A stretch of 48,305 nucleotides of DNA from Deltaproteobacteria bacterium. GTDB lineage: Bacteria > Myxococcota_A > UBA796 > SXON01. Below are positions 7,212 to 15,618 of the stretch, piece by piece; position 1 is the stretch's first letter; every line of letters begins with the position of its first letter. The notes under the pieces are model-generated. The model worked only from the letters and a program-made list of their open reading frames with translations. It did no database searches and was not told the DNA's origin. The stretch is taken from positions 1 through 48,305 of the forward strand of contig CANKTH010000026.1 in the NCBI GenBank assembly GCA_947486185.1, read 5' to 3'. The position numbers were made by a program, and so were the translations under genes.

Positions 7212-8624
7212 ATGTTTGGTGATACCCCCCTCGTCCTGGTTGACACCCCCTCCCTCCTCGCTGATGCGGTGGCCCGCCTGCGGCTCGCGCCCGTCATCGG
7301 GATCGACACCGAGTCGGACGGTTTTCACCGGTACCGCGAGAAAGTGTGCCTGATCCAGATCTCCGACATGGACCAGGACTACATCTTCGATTGCCTCGCC
7401 CTGGACGATTTGAATCCGCTTGGCGCGCTTTTTGGGGACCCGAACCAGATCAAGATCTTCCACGGTGCCGACTACGACGTTGTGAGCATGCGGCGAGATT
7501 TCGGCTTCGACTTCGTTAATCTCTTCGATACGATGATCGCAGCCCAGTTCCTGGGCCTCCCGCGTGTGGGCCTCGCCGACCTCATCGATCGCTGGTTCGC
7601 GGTGCGGGTGGACAAGACCTTGCAGCGCCACGATTGGTCCGCGCGGCCGTTGTTACCGGCGCACCTCGACTATGCGCGGGGTGACACGCACTGGCTCCTC
7701 GCGCTGCGGGAGGTGTTGCTGACGCGGCTCAAGCGTGCAGGTCGGCTCGGGGCGGTCGCGGAGGAGTGTACGTTGGTCGCCCAGCGATCGTGGCAGGGCA
7801 GGCAGCGGGACCCAGCGGATTTCTTGAGGCTCAAGGGTTCGCGAGGGCTCGACGACGCGGCCTTGCGGGTTCTGCGCGCGGTGCACGGGTACCGGGACCG
7901 AGAAGCCGAGGCGATGGACCGCCCCGCGTTCAAGGTCATCCCCGACCACATGCTGCTGGAGCTCGCCGAGCGTCGCCCGGAGACGCGGGAAGAGACCTTG
8001 GGCGTCCTGCGCCGGGGCTCGCCGCTTGCCCGGCGCCACGGGGAGGGTCTGCACGCTGCGGTGGTTGAGGGCGTAGCGGATACCCGGCCGATCCCCGAGC
8101 CGAAGGCGGAGGCGCGGGTCCACCTGCCGGTGCGGGTCAGCGGCAGGGTGAGCGATCTGCTGCTCAACGGGCTCAAGGAGTGGCGTTCGGAGAGGATCGA
8201 ACGGGATCGTGAGCCACCGGTGACGGTCATCAGCAACCACATCATCAAGGCGCTCTCCCGCTTGGCGCCGCGCAGCCTCGAGGAGCTGGCCGCGGTGCCG
8301 GACATGCGAAGCTGGCAGGTAGAGCGGCACGGCGTTCAGCTCCTGGCGTTGATCGAGCAGGTGGCTGGTTCCGGCCCGACCGAAGCTTCGACGGGGAAAA
8401 AGCGTCGACGTCGTCGGCGCGGTCCGCGCGAGGATGACGTCGGGGGGCCGGTTGAGGGCGAGCCGGGGGCCGGCGAGCCGGAGGAGAGCGAGTCGGGAGG
8501 CGACGAGTTGGCCGACAGCGAACTGGCCGACAGTGAGCTGGCTGACAGCGAACTGGCCGACACCGAGATGGACGACGCCTCGCCGGCTGCGAGCGAACCG
8601 GCCGGGGACGACACGGGCGCCTGA
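7212..8624 (+). CDS. rnd: Ribonuclease D-like 3'-5' exonuclease with acidic C-terminal tail
   Basis: The 470-aa product carries the DEDDy motifs: Exo I with D32/E34 (GIDTES), Exo II D87 (HGADYDV), Exo III Tyr154-x3-Asp158 (DYARGDTHWLL), and the RNase D hallmark RHDWSARPL. Two HRDC-like helical regions follow (about 195-290 and 305-390). RNase D trims 3' ends of tRNA and other stable RNAs. The C-terminus is unusual: a basic cluster KKRRRRRRG near residue 400 is followed by about 60 acidic residues, including four ELADS-type repeats. The tail may be disordered and mediate interactions. A proS reading frame begins 88 nt downstream. Confidence 0.9.
   Translation: MFGDTPLVLVDTPSLLADAVARLRLAPVIGIDTESDGFHRYREKVCLIQISDMDQDYIFDCLALDDLNPLGALFGDPNQIKIFHGADYDVVSMRRDFGFDFVNLFDTMIAAQFLGLPRVGLADLIDRWFAVRVDKTLQRHDWSARPLLPAHLDYARGDTHWLLALREVLLTRLKRAGRLGAVAEECTLVAQRSWQGRQRDPADFLRLKGSRGLDDAALRVLRAVHGYRDREAEAMDRPAFKVIPDHMLLELAERRPETREETLGVLRRGSPLARRHGEGLHAAVVEGVADTRPIPEPKAEARVHLPVRVSGRVSDLLLNGLKEWRSERIERDREPPVTVISNHIIKALSRLAPRSLEELAAVPDMRSWQVERHGVQLLALIEQVAGSGPTEASTGKKRRRRRRGPREDDVGGPVEGEPGAGEPEESESGGDELADSELADSELADSELADTEMDDASPAASEPAGDDTGA
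8505..8564 (+). repeat. Four 15-bp in-frame repeats in the RNase D gene
   Basis: Four consecutive 15-nt units encode ELADS, ELADS, ELADS and ELADT. The units differ only at synonymous or single positions (GAG/GAA, TTG/CTG, GCC/GCT, AGC/AGT/ACC), so they arose by tandem duplication. They lie in the low-complexity acidic tail and may vary in number between strains. Confidence 0.85.
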
Positions 8625-8712
8625 CCGGCGGGGACCTCAAAACCGAGGGCCGGCGGAGGACAGGCGTTCGCCGGAGCGGCGGGTTAGTGCGCGGCGGGCG
8701 CGCGGAGGCCTT

Positions 8713-10182
8713 TTGGATTCGATCACGACGCGGGAGCAGGACTACTCCCAATGGTACCTGGACGTTCTGGCGGCGGCGGGCCTGTGTGACTACTCGCCCG
8801 TCAAGGGCTGTATGGTGCTCAAGCCGCACGGCTTCGCGGTGTGGGACCTGATCAGGAACGAGCTGGATCGCCGCTTTCGGGACACCGGGCACGTCAACGC
8901 CTACTTCCCGCTCCTCATCCCGGTGTCCTTCTTGTCGAAAGAGGCGGAGCACGTCGAGGGCTTTGCCAAAGAGTGCGCTGTGGTGACGCACCATCGGCTT
9001 CGGGCGGCCGAGGGCGGCGGGGTCGAGCCGGATCCCGCGAGCCGACTCGAAGAACCGCTGGTGATCCGGCCTACTTCGGAGACCATCATCTGGCATATGT
9101 ACGGCCAGTGGATCCAGTCCTGGCGTGACCTGCCGATCCTCATCAACCAGTGGGCGAACGTCGTACGCTGGGAGATGAAGACCCGCCCATTTCTGCGTAC
9201 GACCGAGTTTTTGTGGCAGGAAGGACACACGGCGCACGCCACGTCCGCGGAGGCGCAGGCCGAGGCGCGCCAGATGCTCGAGGTCTACGCGTCTTTTGCA
9301 AGGGATTTCCTGGCGATCCCGGTGACCGAGGGCGTCAAGTCCGCGAGCGAACGTTTCGCCGGAGCGGTGGACACCTACACCATCGAGGCGATGATGCAGA
9401 ACGGCTGGGCGCTGCAAGCAGGCACCAGCCATTTCCTGGGTCAGAACTTCGCGAAGGCCTTTGACGTCACCTTCCAGTCGGCCACCGGCGAGCGCGAGCA
9501 CGTCTGGGCCACGTCCTGGGGCGTCTCGACGCGGATGGTCGGGGCGATCATCATGACCCACTCCGATGACACCGGGCTTTTGCTGCCGCCCGCGGTGGCG
9601 CCGATCCAGGTGGTGCTCACGCCGATCTGGAAGACGGACGCCGAGAAGGCGACTACCCTCGCCTTTGCGGATGAGGTCAGGGCGGCGCTCGGGGCGCGGT
9701 TCCGGGTGAAGCTCGACGACCGGGACCAGCTCAAACCGGGGGCGAAGTACTTCGAATGGGAGCGGAAAGGGGTGCCTTTGCGGCTGGAGATCGGCCCGCG
9801 TGACGTCGCCGCTCGTTCGGTGTTCGCGGCGGTACGCACCGGTGGCAAGAAGTACGGGATCCCCTTCGAGGGCGTGGCCGACGCGGTGGCAGCGGCACTT
9901 GACGGCGTTCACACGGAGCTTTACCGCCGTGCGGCCGAGCGGCGAGTCCAGCGTACCCTCCGCGTAGAGAGCTATCAGGAGTTCAAGGAGAGGCTGGAGG
10001 GGGGCGGGTTTTTCCTCGTGCCCTGGCACGACGATGCCGCCTGGGAGGCTCGGATCAAGGAGGAGACTCGGGCGACCATTCGCTGCTTCCCCCTTGAGGG
10101 GCAGGAAGAAGCAGCCGGAAAGGTGTGTTTTGCGTCGGGACGGCCCGCGACCCACATGGCGATCTTCGCGCGGGCTTACTAG
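8713..10182 (+). CDS. proS: Prolyl-tRNA synthetase, archaeal/eukaryotic type
   Basis: The product of about 489 aa begins REQDYSQWYLDVLAAAGLCDYSPVKGCMVLKPHGF, characteristic of the shorter ProRS class without the bacterial editing insertion. Class II motif 2 lies in VIRPTSETIIWHMY...RWEMKTRPFLRTTEFLWQEGHTAH. Motif 3 and the proline pocket follow. The protein ends in the conserved C-terminal Tyr (FARAY). It charges tRNA-Pro. The frame is open far upstream, but homology begins at TTG 8713, preceded by GGAGG (8704-8708), so that TTG is the preferred start; no nearby ATG fits. Other bacteria, such as Thermus-Deinococcus and several deltaproteobacteria, also carry this type. Confidence 0.93.
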   Translation: MDSITTREQDYSQWYLDVLAAAGLCDYSPVKGCMVLKPHGFAVWDLIRNELDRRFRDTGHVNAYFPLLIPVSFLSKEAEHVEGFAKECAVVTHHRLRAAEGGGVEPDPASRLEEPLVIRPTSETIIWHMYGQWIQSWRDLPILINQWANVVRWEMKTRPFLRTTEFLWQEGHTAHATSAEAQAEARQMLEVYASFARDFLAIPVTEGVKSASERFAGAVDTYTIEAMMQNGWALQAGTSHFLGQNFAKAFDVTFQSATGEREHVWATSWGVSTRMVGAIIMTHSDDTGLLLPPAVAPIQVVLTPIWKTDAEKATTLAFADEVRAALGARFRVKLDDRDQLKPGAKYFEWERKGVPLRLEIGPRDVAARSVFAAVRTGGKKYGIPFEGVADAVAAALDGVHTELYRRAAERRVQRTLRVESYQEFKERLEGGGFFLVPWHDDAAWEARIKEETRATIRCFPLEGQEEAAGKVCFASGRPATHMAIFARAY

Positions 10183-10247
10183 ATGCGCCCGGCAGGGAGC
10201 CTGAGCCGGTCGGGGATAGCCGGTCGGCTGCATCTTCAGCCGCGGGA

Positions 10248-11291
10248 ATGCGACCGCGTCTCCGCCGCGGTCATCCAGCTTTGGTGACGATGGTGTTGGT
10301 CGCGGTGCCCCTCGGGTGCGTAGATGACGGAAAGTCAGCCGCCGAATCCGGTCTTGTCTCGGACAGCCGCAGCGGGGACTCGGAGGACTCCGGCCCGACC
10401 GGGACGACCCTGCCCCGCGCTCCGTTGCCCGCTTCATGGGCCGAAGCTGACTTTTGGAGTGAACCCGGCCCGCTCGAGCCGTTGCTGGTTCAAGAACGGG
10501 ACCCCGCCTCGCGCTGGGAGGTCTGGCTCGCCTGGTCCGCCGATGGTGTCACCTGGAGCCCCAGCTCCGCGCCGATCGCTTGGGGTTTTTCAAGCTTACA
10601 CCTTCTGATCACCGAATCCGGTCTGCTCCTGGCCGGCGTGGTGGAGGAGGCCTTCGCTACGAGCCTCGGCCTCGATCCTACCGGGCTCTACGTGCTCACG
10701 AGCGTAGACGGGGAGGCCTGGGGCTCCCAGTTCATCTCGGTGCAACACTCGTTTGCACCTTATCTTTTCGACCCGGCGCTCCACCTCGACGGCCTGGGGC
10801 TCGTGCTCCATGCTTACGCCACCGACAGCTACGGCGGCGATCCGGCGGCGATTCCGGGTGAACACCGCGTGCTCCGGGCGCGGTGGACGGAGGACGCGTT
10901 CGTGGCGGAGGCCGAGCCGATTTTTTCGAGGGATGACCTTGCGGATCCCGCGCCGTGCCGGCTTGGTGCGGAGCCCCTGCTCTTCTTCACCGACGACACC
11001 CGCCGGGTGGCGCTCGCGCGGGGAGAGCCGCCCGTCGAGGATCTCAGCTTTTCTTGGGAACAACTCAGCGTCCCCTGGTGTGATGATTCGCAGACTCCGC
11101 CCACCCTGGTCGCCCAGGCGCAGGGTGGGGCTGAGCCGCCGCGGCGCGTCATCCTGGACACCACCGAGGATGTGGCCGAGCCTGTCGCGGTGTACGAAGG
11201 CGACCCTTTTGGTCACGGCAACTGCACCTCCCCGGCCCTGGCCGTGGTCGGGGGGCGTCAGCTCCTCGTCTGCGCCGTACACATCGACTGA
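10248..11291 (+). CDS. Predicted lipoprotein, function unknown
   Basis: The 347-aa product starts MRPRLRRGHPALVTMVLVAVPLGC: an arginine-rich n-region, a hydrophobic core and a lipobox PLGC (lipidated Cys24). An acidic Asp/Ser/Gly linker (SRSGDSEDSGPTG) follows. The rest is rich in Trp and beta-type segments (WAEADFWSEPG, RWEVWLAWSADGVTWSPSS, SVDGEAWGSQF), suggestive of a beta-propeller or BNR/sialidase-like repeat fold; that reading is inference. The frame extends upstream into proS, but ATG 10248 gives the signal peptide. The stop overlaps the ATG of the UbiB-family gene (TGATG). Confidence 0.7.
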   Translation: MRPRLRRGHPALVTMVLVAVPLGCVDDGKSAAESGLVSDSRSGDSEDSGPTGTTLPRAPLPASWAEADFWSEPGPLEPLLVQERDPASRWEVWLAWSADGVTWSPSSAPIAWGFSSLHLLITESGLLLAGVVEEAFATSLGLDPTGLYVLTSVDGEAWGSQFISVQHSFAPYLFDPALHLDGLGLVLHAYATDSYGGDPAAIPGEHRVLRARWTEDAFVAEAEPIFSRDDLADPAPCRLGAEPLLFFTDDTRRVALARGEPPVEDLSFSWEQLSVPWCDDSQTPPTLVAQAQGGAEPPRRVILDTTEDVAEPVAVYEGDPFGHGNCTSPALAVVGGRQLLVCAVHID

Positions 11292-12994
11292 TGGCGCACA
11301 TCTCCGTCCACGATCTCCCCCGCGCCACCGAGGTGGCCCGGGTGCTCGCCGCCCACGGCTTCGGTGAGTTGGGGCGCTTGCTCGGGCTGGAGACGGCGAC
11401 GGCCTCGGTGGACAAACCCGTGGCCCGGCGTATCCGGCTCGCGCTGGCGGACCTCGGACCGACGTTCATCAAGCTGGGACAGGTGCTCTCGGTTCGTCCC
11501 GACATCCTGCCCGCGGATGTGCTCGAGGAGCTGGCGGAGCTCCAGGACAACGCGCCGACCGTGGCGTGGCCGGCCGTGAAGGAGCTGCTGGAGGAGGAGC
11601 TCGGCGCCCCGCTCGAGAGCGTGTTCGCCCAGTTCGAGGAGACTCCGGTAGCCTCGGCGTCGATCGCCCAGGTCCACATCGCCTGGCTTCACGACGGGAC
11701 CGAGGTCGCGGTGAAGGTTCAGCGGCCCAACGTGGAGAAGACGCTCCGGAGTGACCTCCACATCCTCTATTCCATTGCCCGCATGGTCGAGGGAAACATC
11801 TCTTTTCCCGGGCTCTATACGCCGGTCGAGATCATCCAGGAGTTCGAGATCGCCGTGTTCAGCGAGCTCGATTTCTTGCAGGAGGCCGCTGCTGGGGAGC
11901 GCTTCCGGCAGCTTCATGGCTCGGTGGAGGGAGTGGTGGCCCCGCGAGTGCTCCGCGGCCACTGCACACGGCGAATGCTGGTGATGGAGCGGATTCGGGG
12001 CCGGCGCCTGAACGCCGTCGAGGGGGGGAGCGAAGAGGGTAAGCAGCTCATGCGCCGCCTGATTCAATCGTGGTACCTCCAGCTGTTCGAGCACGGCTTT
12101 TTTCATGGGGATCCTCATCCGGGCAACCTGATGGTGCGTGAGGACGGTGCGCTGTGTTTCCTGGACTTTGGCCTGACGGGTCTGCTCACGGCCGAGATGC
12201 AGGACGTCATGACCGCCGTCTTCACCGGCCTGGTCTTCCGCGACGCAGAGTCCGTCGCGCTGGCGATCTACCGCGCCGGTGCCACTCACGAACGCGTCGA
12301 TCTCAAGGCCTTCCGCGGCGAGATTCACAGGTTGATGCGGAAGTATGAGGGGGCCTCCCTCTCTCGCCTGTCCGAGAGCTCCTCGCTGGTGGAGTTCATC
12401 GCGGTTGCGGGCCGCTACCGGATCCAGCTTCCCCGCGAGTTTGCGGTGATCGCACGGGCAACCTCGATCGTAGACGGTATCGCGCGTCGGCTGCTCCCAG
12501 ACGTGGACATCGTGGCCGAGGTGCGCCCGCTTGCGCAGCGCCTGATGGCGACCCGGTTTGGGCCCGAGCGCCTCGGCAGCGACGCCTTCCGCGTATTGCA
12601 GCACGCCCAAGCCGCGTTCTCGGACCTGCCGACCCAGGCCAACCAGCTGCTCCTCGACCTCGAACGCGGCAGGATCCTGGTGACCACGCGAGATCCTGAG
12701 TCGGAGGAGCTGCGGGTGGAAATCCGGCACGCCGCGATCCGGGTGTCGCTCGCGGTGTGTGCGTTGGCGCTCGCGCTCTCGGGCACCATGCTGATCGCGC
12801 CTTGGACGCCCGAGATCATGGCGGTGCCGGTTTTTCCCGTCGTTGGCGGCGGCGTCTGCATGGTGGCGATGGTGATGTTCACCGGGCTCGTGGTGCATTG
12901 GCTGTTCGCGACCCGGATCCACCCGCGCGACTGGAGCCGCCGTCTCGGCGCGGTCGCGCGATTCTTTTTGGGGGAACGAGGCGGAGGAACGTAA
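11291..12994 (+). CDS. ubiB: UbiB/ABC1/ADCK family atypical kinase-like membrane protein
   Basis: The 567-aa product has the family-defining KxGQ motif (Lys61-Gln64, FIKLGQVLSVRPDILP), the Ala-rich nucleotide loop PVASASIAQVH, the catalytic-type Lys in VAVKVQRP, HGDPHPGNLMV and FLDFGLTG (metal-binding Asp). The C-terminus has two membrane helices (about residues 478-500 and 510-535). UbiB/Coq8 proteins are ATPases supporting quinone biosynthesis and lipid handling at the inner membrane. There is no other quinone gene nearby, so the partner pathway is unclear. Coupled to the upstream lipoprotein by a 1-nt overlap. The symbol is a family label. Confidence 0.88.
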   Translation: MAHISVHDLPRATEVARVLAAHGFGELGRLLGLETATASVDKPVARRIRLALADLGPTFIKLGQVLSVRPDILPADVLEELAELQDNAPTVAWPAVKELLEEELGAPLESVFAQFEETPVASASIAQVHIAWLHDGTEVAVKVQRPNVEKTLRSDLHILYSIARMVEGNISFPGLYTPVEIIQEFEIAVFSELDFLQEAAAGERFRQLHGSVEGVVAPRVLRGHCTRRMLVMERIRGRRLNAVEGGSEEGKQLMRRLIQSWYLQLFEHGFFHGDPHPGNLMVREDGALCFLDFGLTGLLTAEMQDVMTAVFTGLVFRDAESVALAIYRAGATHERVDLKAFRGEIHRLMRKYEGASLSRLSESSSLVEFIAVAGRYRIQLPREFAVIARATSIVDGIARRLLPDVDIVAEVRPLAQRLMATRFGPERLGSDAFRVLQHAQAAFSDLPTQANQLLLDLERGRILVTTRDPESEELRVEIRHAAIRVSLAVCALALALSGTMLIAPWTPEIMAVPVFPVVGGGVCMVAMVMFTGLVVHWLFATRIHPRDWSRRLGAVARFFLGERGGGT

Positions 12995-13018
12995 AGGATC
13001 ATCCCCAATCGCGTTGAA

Positions 13019-13045
13019 GGGGAGGTGATCAACATGGTACCTTAG
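13019..13045 (+). other. Strong ribosome site followed by a three-codon minigene (Met-Val-Pro-stop)
   Basis: GGAGGTGATC (13021-13030) is an almost full-length complement of the usual 16S 3' end. At ideal spacing it precedes ATG 13034, but the frame ends at once: ATG GTA CCT TAG (13034-13045). The next gene starts at GTG 13079 with its own modest SD (CAGGAG). This may be a leader minigene that modulates translation of the pseudokinase gene, or a remnant of a lost start. It is seen directly; function is inference. Confidence 0.4.
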
Positions 13046-13078
13046 CGGGGACCCAAACGGGAACCCTCAGGAGTTTGC

Positions 13079-14704
13079 GTGTCGAGCCAGGCCCCCATTT
13101 TGCGCCAGGGTGACGTTGTCGCCAAAAAATACGAGATTGAGGCTGCGCTTGGTGGAGGCCCCTCTGGCGAGGCCTACTCCGGTCGAGCGATCAACGGGGG
13201 CCGCCGCGTCGCCCTGCGGCTGATTCACGGTCCGGCGGCCGACCCGGCCCTTGTGGCCGATCTGATCGGCCGGCTCAAGCAGGCCGAGTCCGAGGGACTG
13301 TCCAAGGTGATTGAGACCGGGGACTACCGGGGCTGGTTGTACATCGTCGAGGACTTCGTCGAGGGGGACTCGCTCCGCCGCTTGATGGACGCCTATGCGG
13401 CGCAGAAACGAACCTTTTCCATGCAGGAGGCCGGGCAGATCATCGTCCGGCTCCTCGACGCGGTGGCCAAGGCGCACGACGCGGGTGTGCTTCATCGGCA
13501 CATCAAGCCGAGCGCGGTGTTGGTCAAGACGCGTCAGGTAGGGCCGGGCCGCGCGGTTCATACGCCGGTTCTTTGTGGCTCGGGCTACTCAGAGCTCGTC
13601 CACGTCGGGGTGCTCCAGGAGAACCTCGCGGTCGCGACAAAGGACCATACCCGCTACCTCGCCCCCGAAATGAGCTCGCCTACCGCGGGCGGCTCGCGGC
13701 AGGGGGACGTCTACTCCGTCGGGGTGGTGCTCTACGAGCTCCTGGTAGGGCAGACGCCGCTCGGCACCTACATTTCGCCGAGCCAGGTGCGTGACGACCT
13801 TCCCCGTCACATCGACGACGTCATCGATCTGGCGCTCGCCCGGAACCCGGAGGACCGGTATCCCAGCGCTCGCGACATGATCAACGACATCCAGCGCTGT
13901 TTCACCGACGAGGCGCCCGTGCAGTCGGGCATCGGTCGCCGTACGCTCGGCATGATCGTGGGTGGGGTCGCGCTCCTGTTCGCGATGGTGGTAGGCGGCT
14001 TTATGTTCTTCGATCCTGACAAGGTCGCCGCAAACGCGGATAAGGCGTTGCGCGCCCGCCTGATTGAGCAAAACCCGCTGCCCTCGGAGTCCGAAGTTCA
14101 GGCGAAGCTCGCGGCGCACCCCGAGATGGTCTGGGTGCCGAAGGGTACCTTCGCGATGGGCAGGATGAACGCCGAGAAGGACGTCGGCTCTACAGGCGAG
14201 GCCATCGCGGTGGTGACCGAGGTTGGGGCCTTCTACATCGACCGCTTCGAGTGGCCCAACCAGAAAGCCGGCTACCCGATCGTGCGCGCGACCTACGCGG
14301 ATGCGGATGCTCAGTGCGCGGCGGCGGGTAAGCGCCTCTGCACTGCAGTCGAGTGGGAGCGGGCGTGTAAAGGCCCGGAGATGCTGCACTACGCCTATGG
14401 AAACGAGTTCGCGATTGAGAAGTGCGGCGCGGACGCGGTGGCGGACCTCGACGGCGATGGTCGCGGAGACCTTGCTTCGGGCAAGTTGGAAGGTTGTGTG
14501 AGCGGATTTGGCGTGTTCGACATGTCCGGCGGTACCCGTGAGTGGACCTCCACCGAGGGCCCTTCGGACGCGCGGAAGCGCTTCGTCAAAGGTGGAAAAC
14601 GCGGGAACGCTACGGTAGCGTCACGCTGCGCCTACAGTGACGCGCAGCGGGTGGACTACACCGACGCGACGGTCTCCTTCCGCTGCTGTATCGACGATCC
14701 CTGA
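13079..14704 (+). CDS. Membrane pseudokinase fused to an FGE/SUMF-type (sulfatase-modifying factor) domain
   Basis: The 541-aa product opens with a Ser/Thr kinase fold (residues 15-275): glycine loop LGGGPSGEAY (24-33), YLAPEM activation-segment end (193-198), and DVYSVGVVLYELLVG (210-224). The catalytic residues are lost: the VAIK Lys is Arg47, the HRD Asp is His141 (HRHIKP), the following Asn is Ala146, and DFG is replaced by CGS at about 166-168. One transmembrane helix (290-310) leads to a C-terminal FGE-sulfatase-like domain (350-538) with MVWVPKGTFAMG, RLCTAVEWERAC, FGVFDMSGGTREWT and FRCC. Active kinase-FGE fusions are known in myxobacteria; this one looks kinase-dead, probably a sensor or scaffold. 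GTG start with CAGGAG SD. Confidence 0.88.
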   Translation: MSSQAPILRQGDVVAKKYEIEAALGGGPSGEAYSGRAINGGRRVALRLIHGPAADPALVADLIGRLKQAESEGLSKVIETGDYRGWLYIVEDFVEGDSLRRLMDAYAAQKRTFSMQEAGQIIVRLLDAVAKAHDAGVLHRHIKPSAVLVKTRQVGPGRAVHTPVLCGSGYSELVHVGVLQENLAVATKDHTRYLAPEMSSPTAGGSRQGDVYSVGVVLYELLVGQTPLGTYISPSQVRDDLPRHIDDVIDLALARNPEDRYPSARDMINDIQRCFTDEAPVQSGIGRRTLGMIVGGVALLFAMVVGGFMFFDPDKVAANADKALRARLIEQNPLPSESEVQAKLAAHPEMVWVPKGTFAMGRMNAEKDVGSTGEAIAVVTEVGAFYIDRFEWPNQKAGYPIVRATYADADAQCAAAGKRLCTAVEWERACKGPEMLHYAYGNEFAIEKCGADAVADLDGDGRGDLASGKLEGCVSGFGVFDMSGGTREWTSTEGPSDARKRFVKGGKRGNATVASRCAYSDAQRVDYTDATVSFRCCIDDP

Positions 14705-14735
14705 GAGTCCGGCTGCGTGACGGCAAGCGAGCGCT

Positions 14736-15521
14736 TCACGGGTCCGCGTTGCGCTCGTGCCAGGCTGCCGCGGCCTCCTGCAGCTCGCTCCGAAGGATCC
14801 GATACACACCGGGGTCGTGAGTCAGCCCGGTGTGGCCGATGTCCCGCACGGGGCGGTTGCGGATACCGGCCCCACTCCGCTGAGGTACCAGCGTCGCGGC
14901 CCAGTGGGGGCAGACGAGGTCATGCCGGCTGAAGATGCTGACCAGTGGGATGTGTTCGGGCCAGGTCTCCTCCCGCAGGCGCGTCACAAAACGCGAGCGC
15001 GGAAGAAGCTCGTAGGGGCTCTGGGACAACAACCCCGCGCCCATCAGCCATAGGCCGATCGCCGCGGTCGGGGTGCCGTGGTGCGGCGTGCCGAGGGTGA
15101 TCACCGACTTCACCCGGCGCTCCCCGCCGTGAAGCTGGACGTACGCCCTCGCCACCAGCCCGCCCTGTGAATGGCCAACGATGTGCAGTCGCTCCAAGCC
15201 CGTCCGATCGCACAGTCGTTCGATTTTTTCGGCGATATACGTTGCGAGTTCGGATGGCCGTCGCGTGTTGTAGCGCCAGAGCAGGCCGCCGAGGTCAAAG
15301 GAGAGCACGCCAAAGCCGTCGTACCGAAGGCGCTCCTCCATGACCTCCCAGACGTTTCGGGTCTGGAAGAAGCCGTGGAGCAGGAGCACCGGCTCCGGCG
15401 AGAGTGCAAAGTCGTCGCGCCGTTTCACCTGTTTGCCATAGACGTACACCTGGCGAATGCTGCCAAGCTGGTCGCGAAGGGCGTGGTAGAGCCCGCGTGG
15501 AGAGTTTGGGCGTTGAGCCAC
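14736..15521 (-). CDS. Alpha/beta hydrolase, lipase-like
   Basis: The product of about 261 aa has the triacylglycerol-lipase-like signature: an oxyanion-type PVLLLHGFFQTRNVWEVM and the nucleophile elbow GHSQGG (serine nucleophile), followed by VKSVITLGTPHHGTPTA. Later comes SIFSRHDLVCP, whose Asp fits the acid of the triad, and a C-terminal GHTGLTHDPGVY with the candidate His. It resembles short secreted-lipase-type or PGAP1-like hydrolases acting on esters; the substrate is unknown. The frame is open upstream to 15887, opposite the next gene. GTG 15521 is chosen to avoid the divergent lipoprotein; ATG 15620 is the alternative and overlaps its start codon. Neither start has a clear SD. Confidence 0.8.
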   Translation of the reverse strand: MAQRPNSPRGLYHALRDQLGSIRQVYVYGKQVKRRDDFALSPEPVLLLHGFFQTRNVWEVMEERLRYDGFGVLSFDLGGLLWRYNTRRPSELATYIAEKIERLCDRTGLERLHIVGHSQGGLVARAYVQLHGGERRVKSVITLGTPHHGTPTAAIGLWLMGAGLLSQSPYELLPRSRFVTRLREETWPEHIPLVSIFSRHDLVCPHWAATLVPQRSGAGIRNRPVRDIGHTGLTHDPGVYRILRSELQEAAAAWHERNADP

Positions 15522-15618
15522 GAACGTCCGATAACCCGCGTATCCCGGCGGCGCTCGCCTCGCGCTCGACGGGCCGCGCGGTGAATCGGTTATGCGGGGC
15601 GCGGGAGGCCGGAGGATC

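Noticed and set aside
8245..10437. A 730-codon minus-strand frame opposite proS and part of rnd
   Set aside because: It is antisense to clear conserved genes and contains repeats that are only the reverse reading of the ELADS codons.
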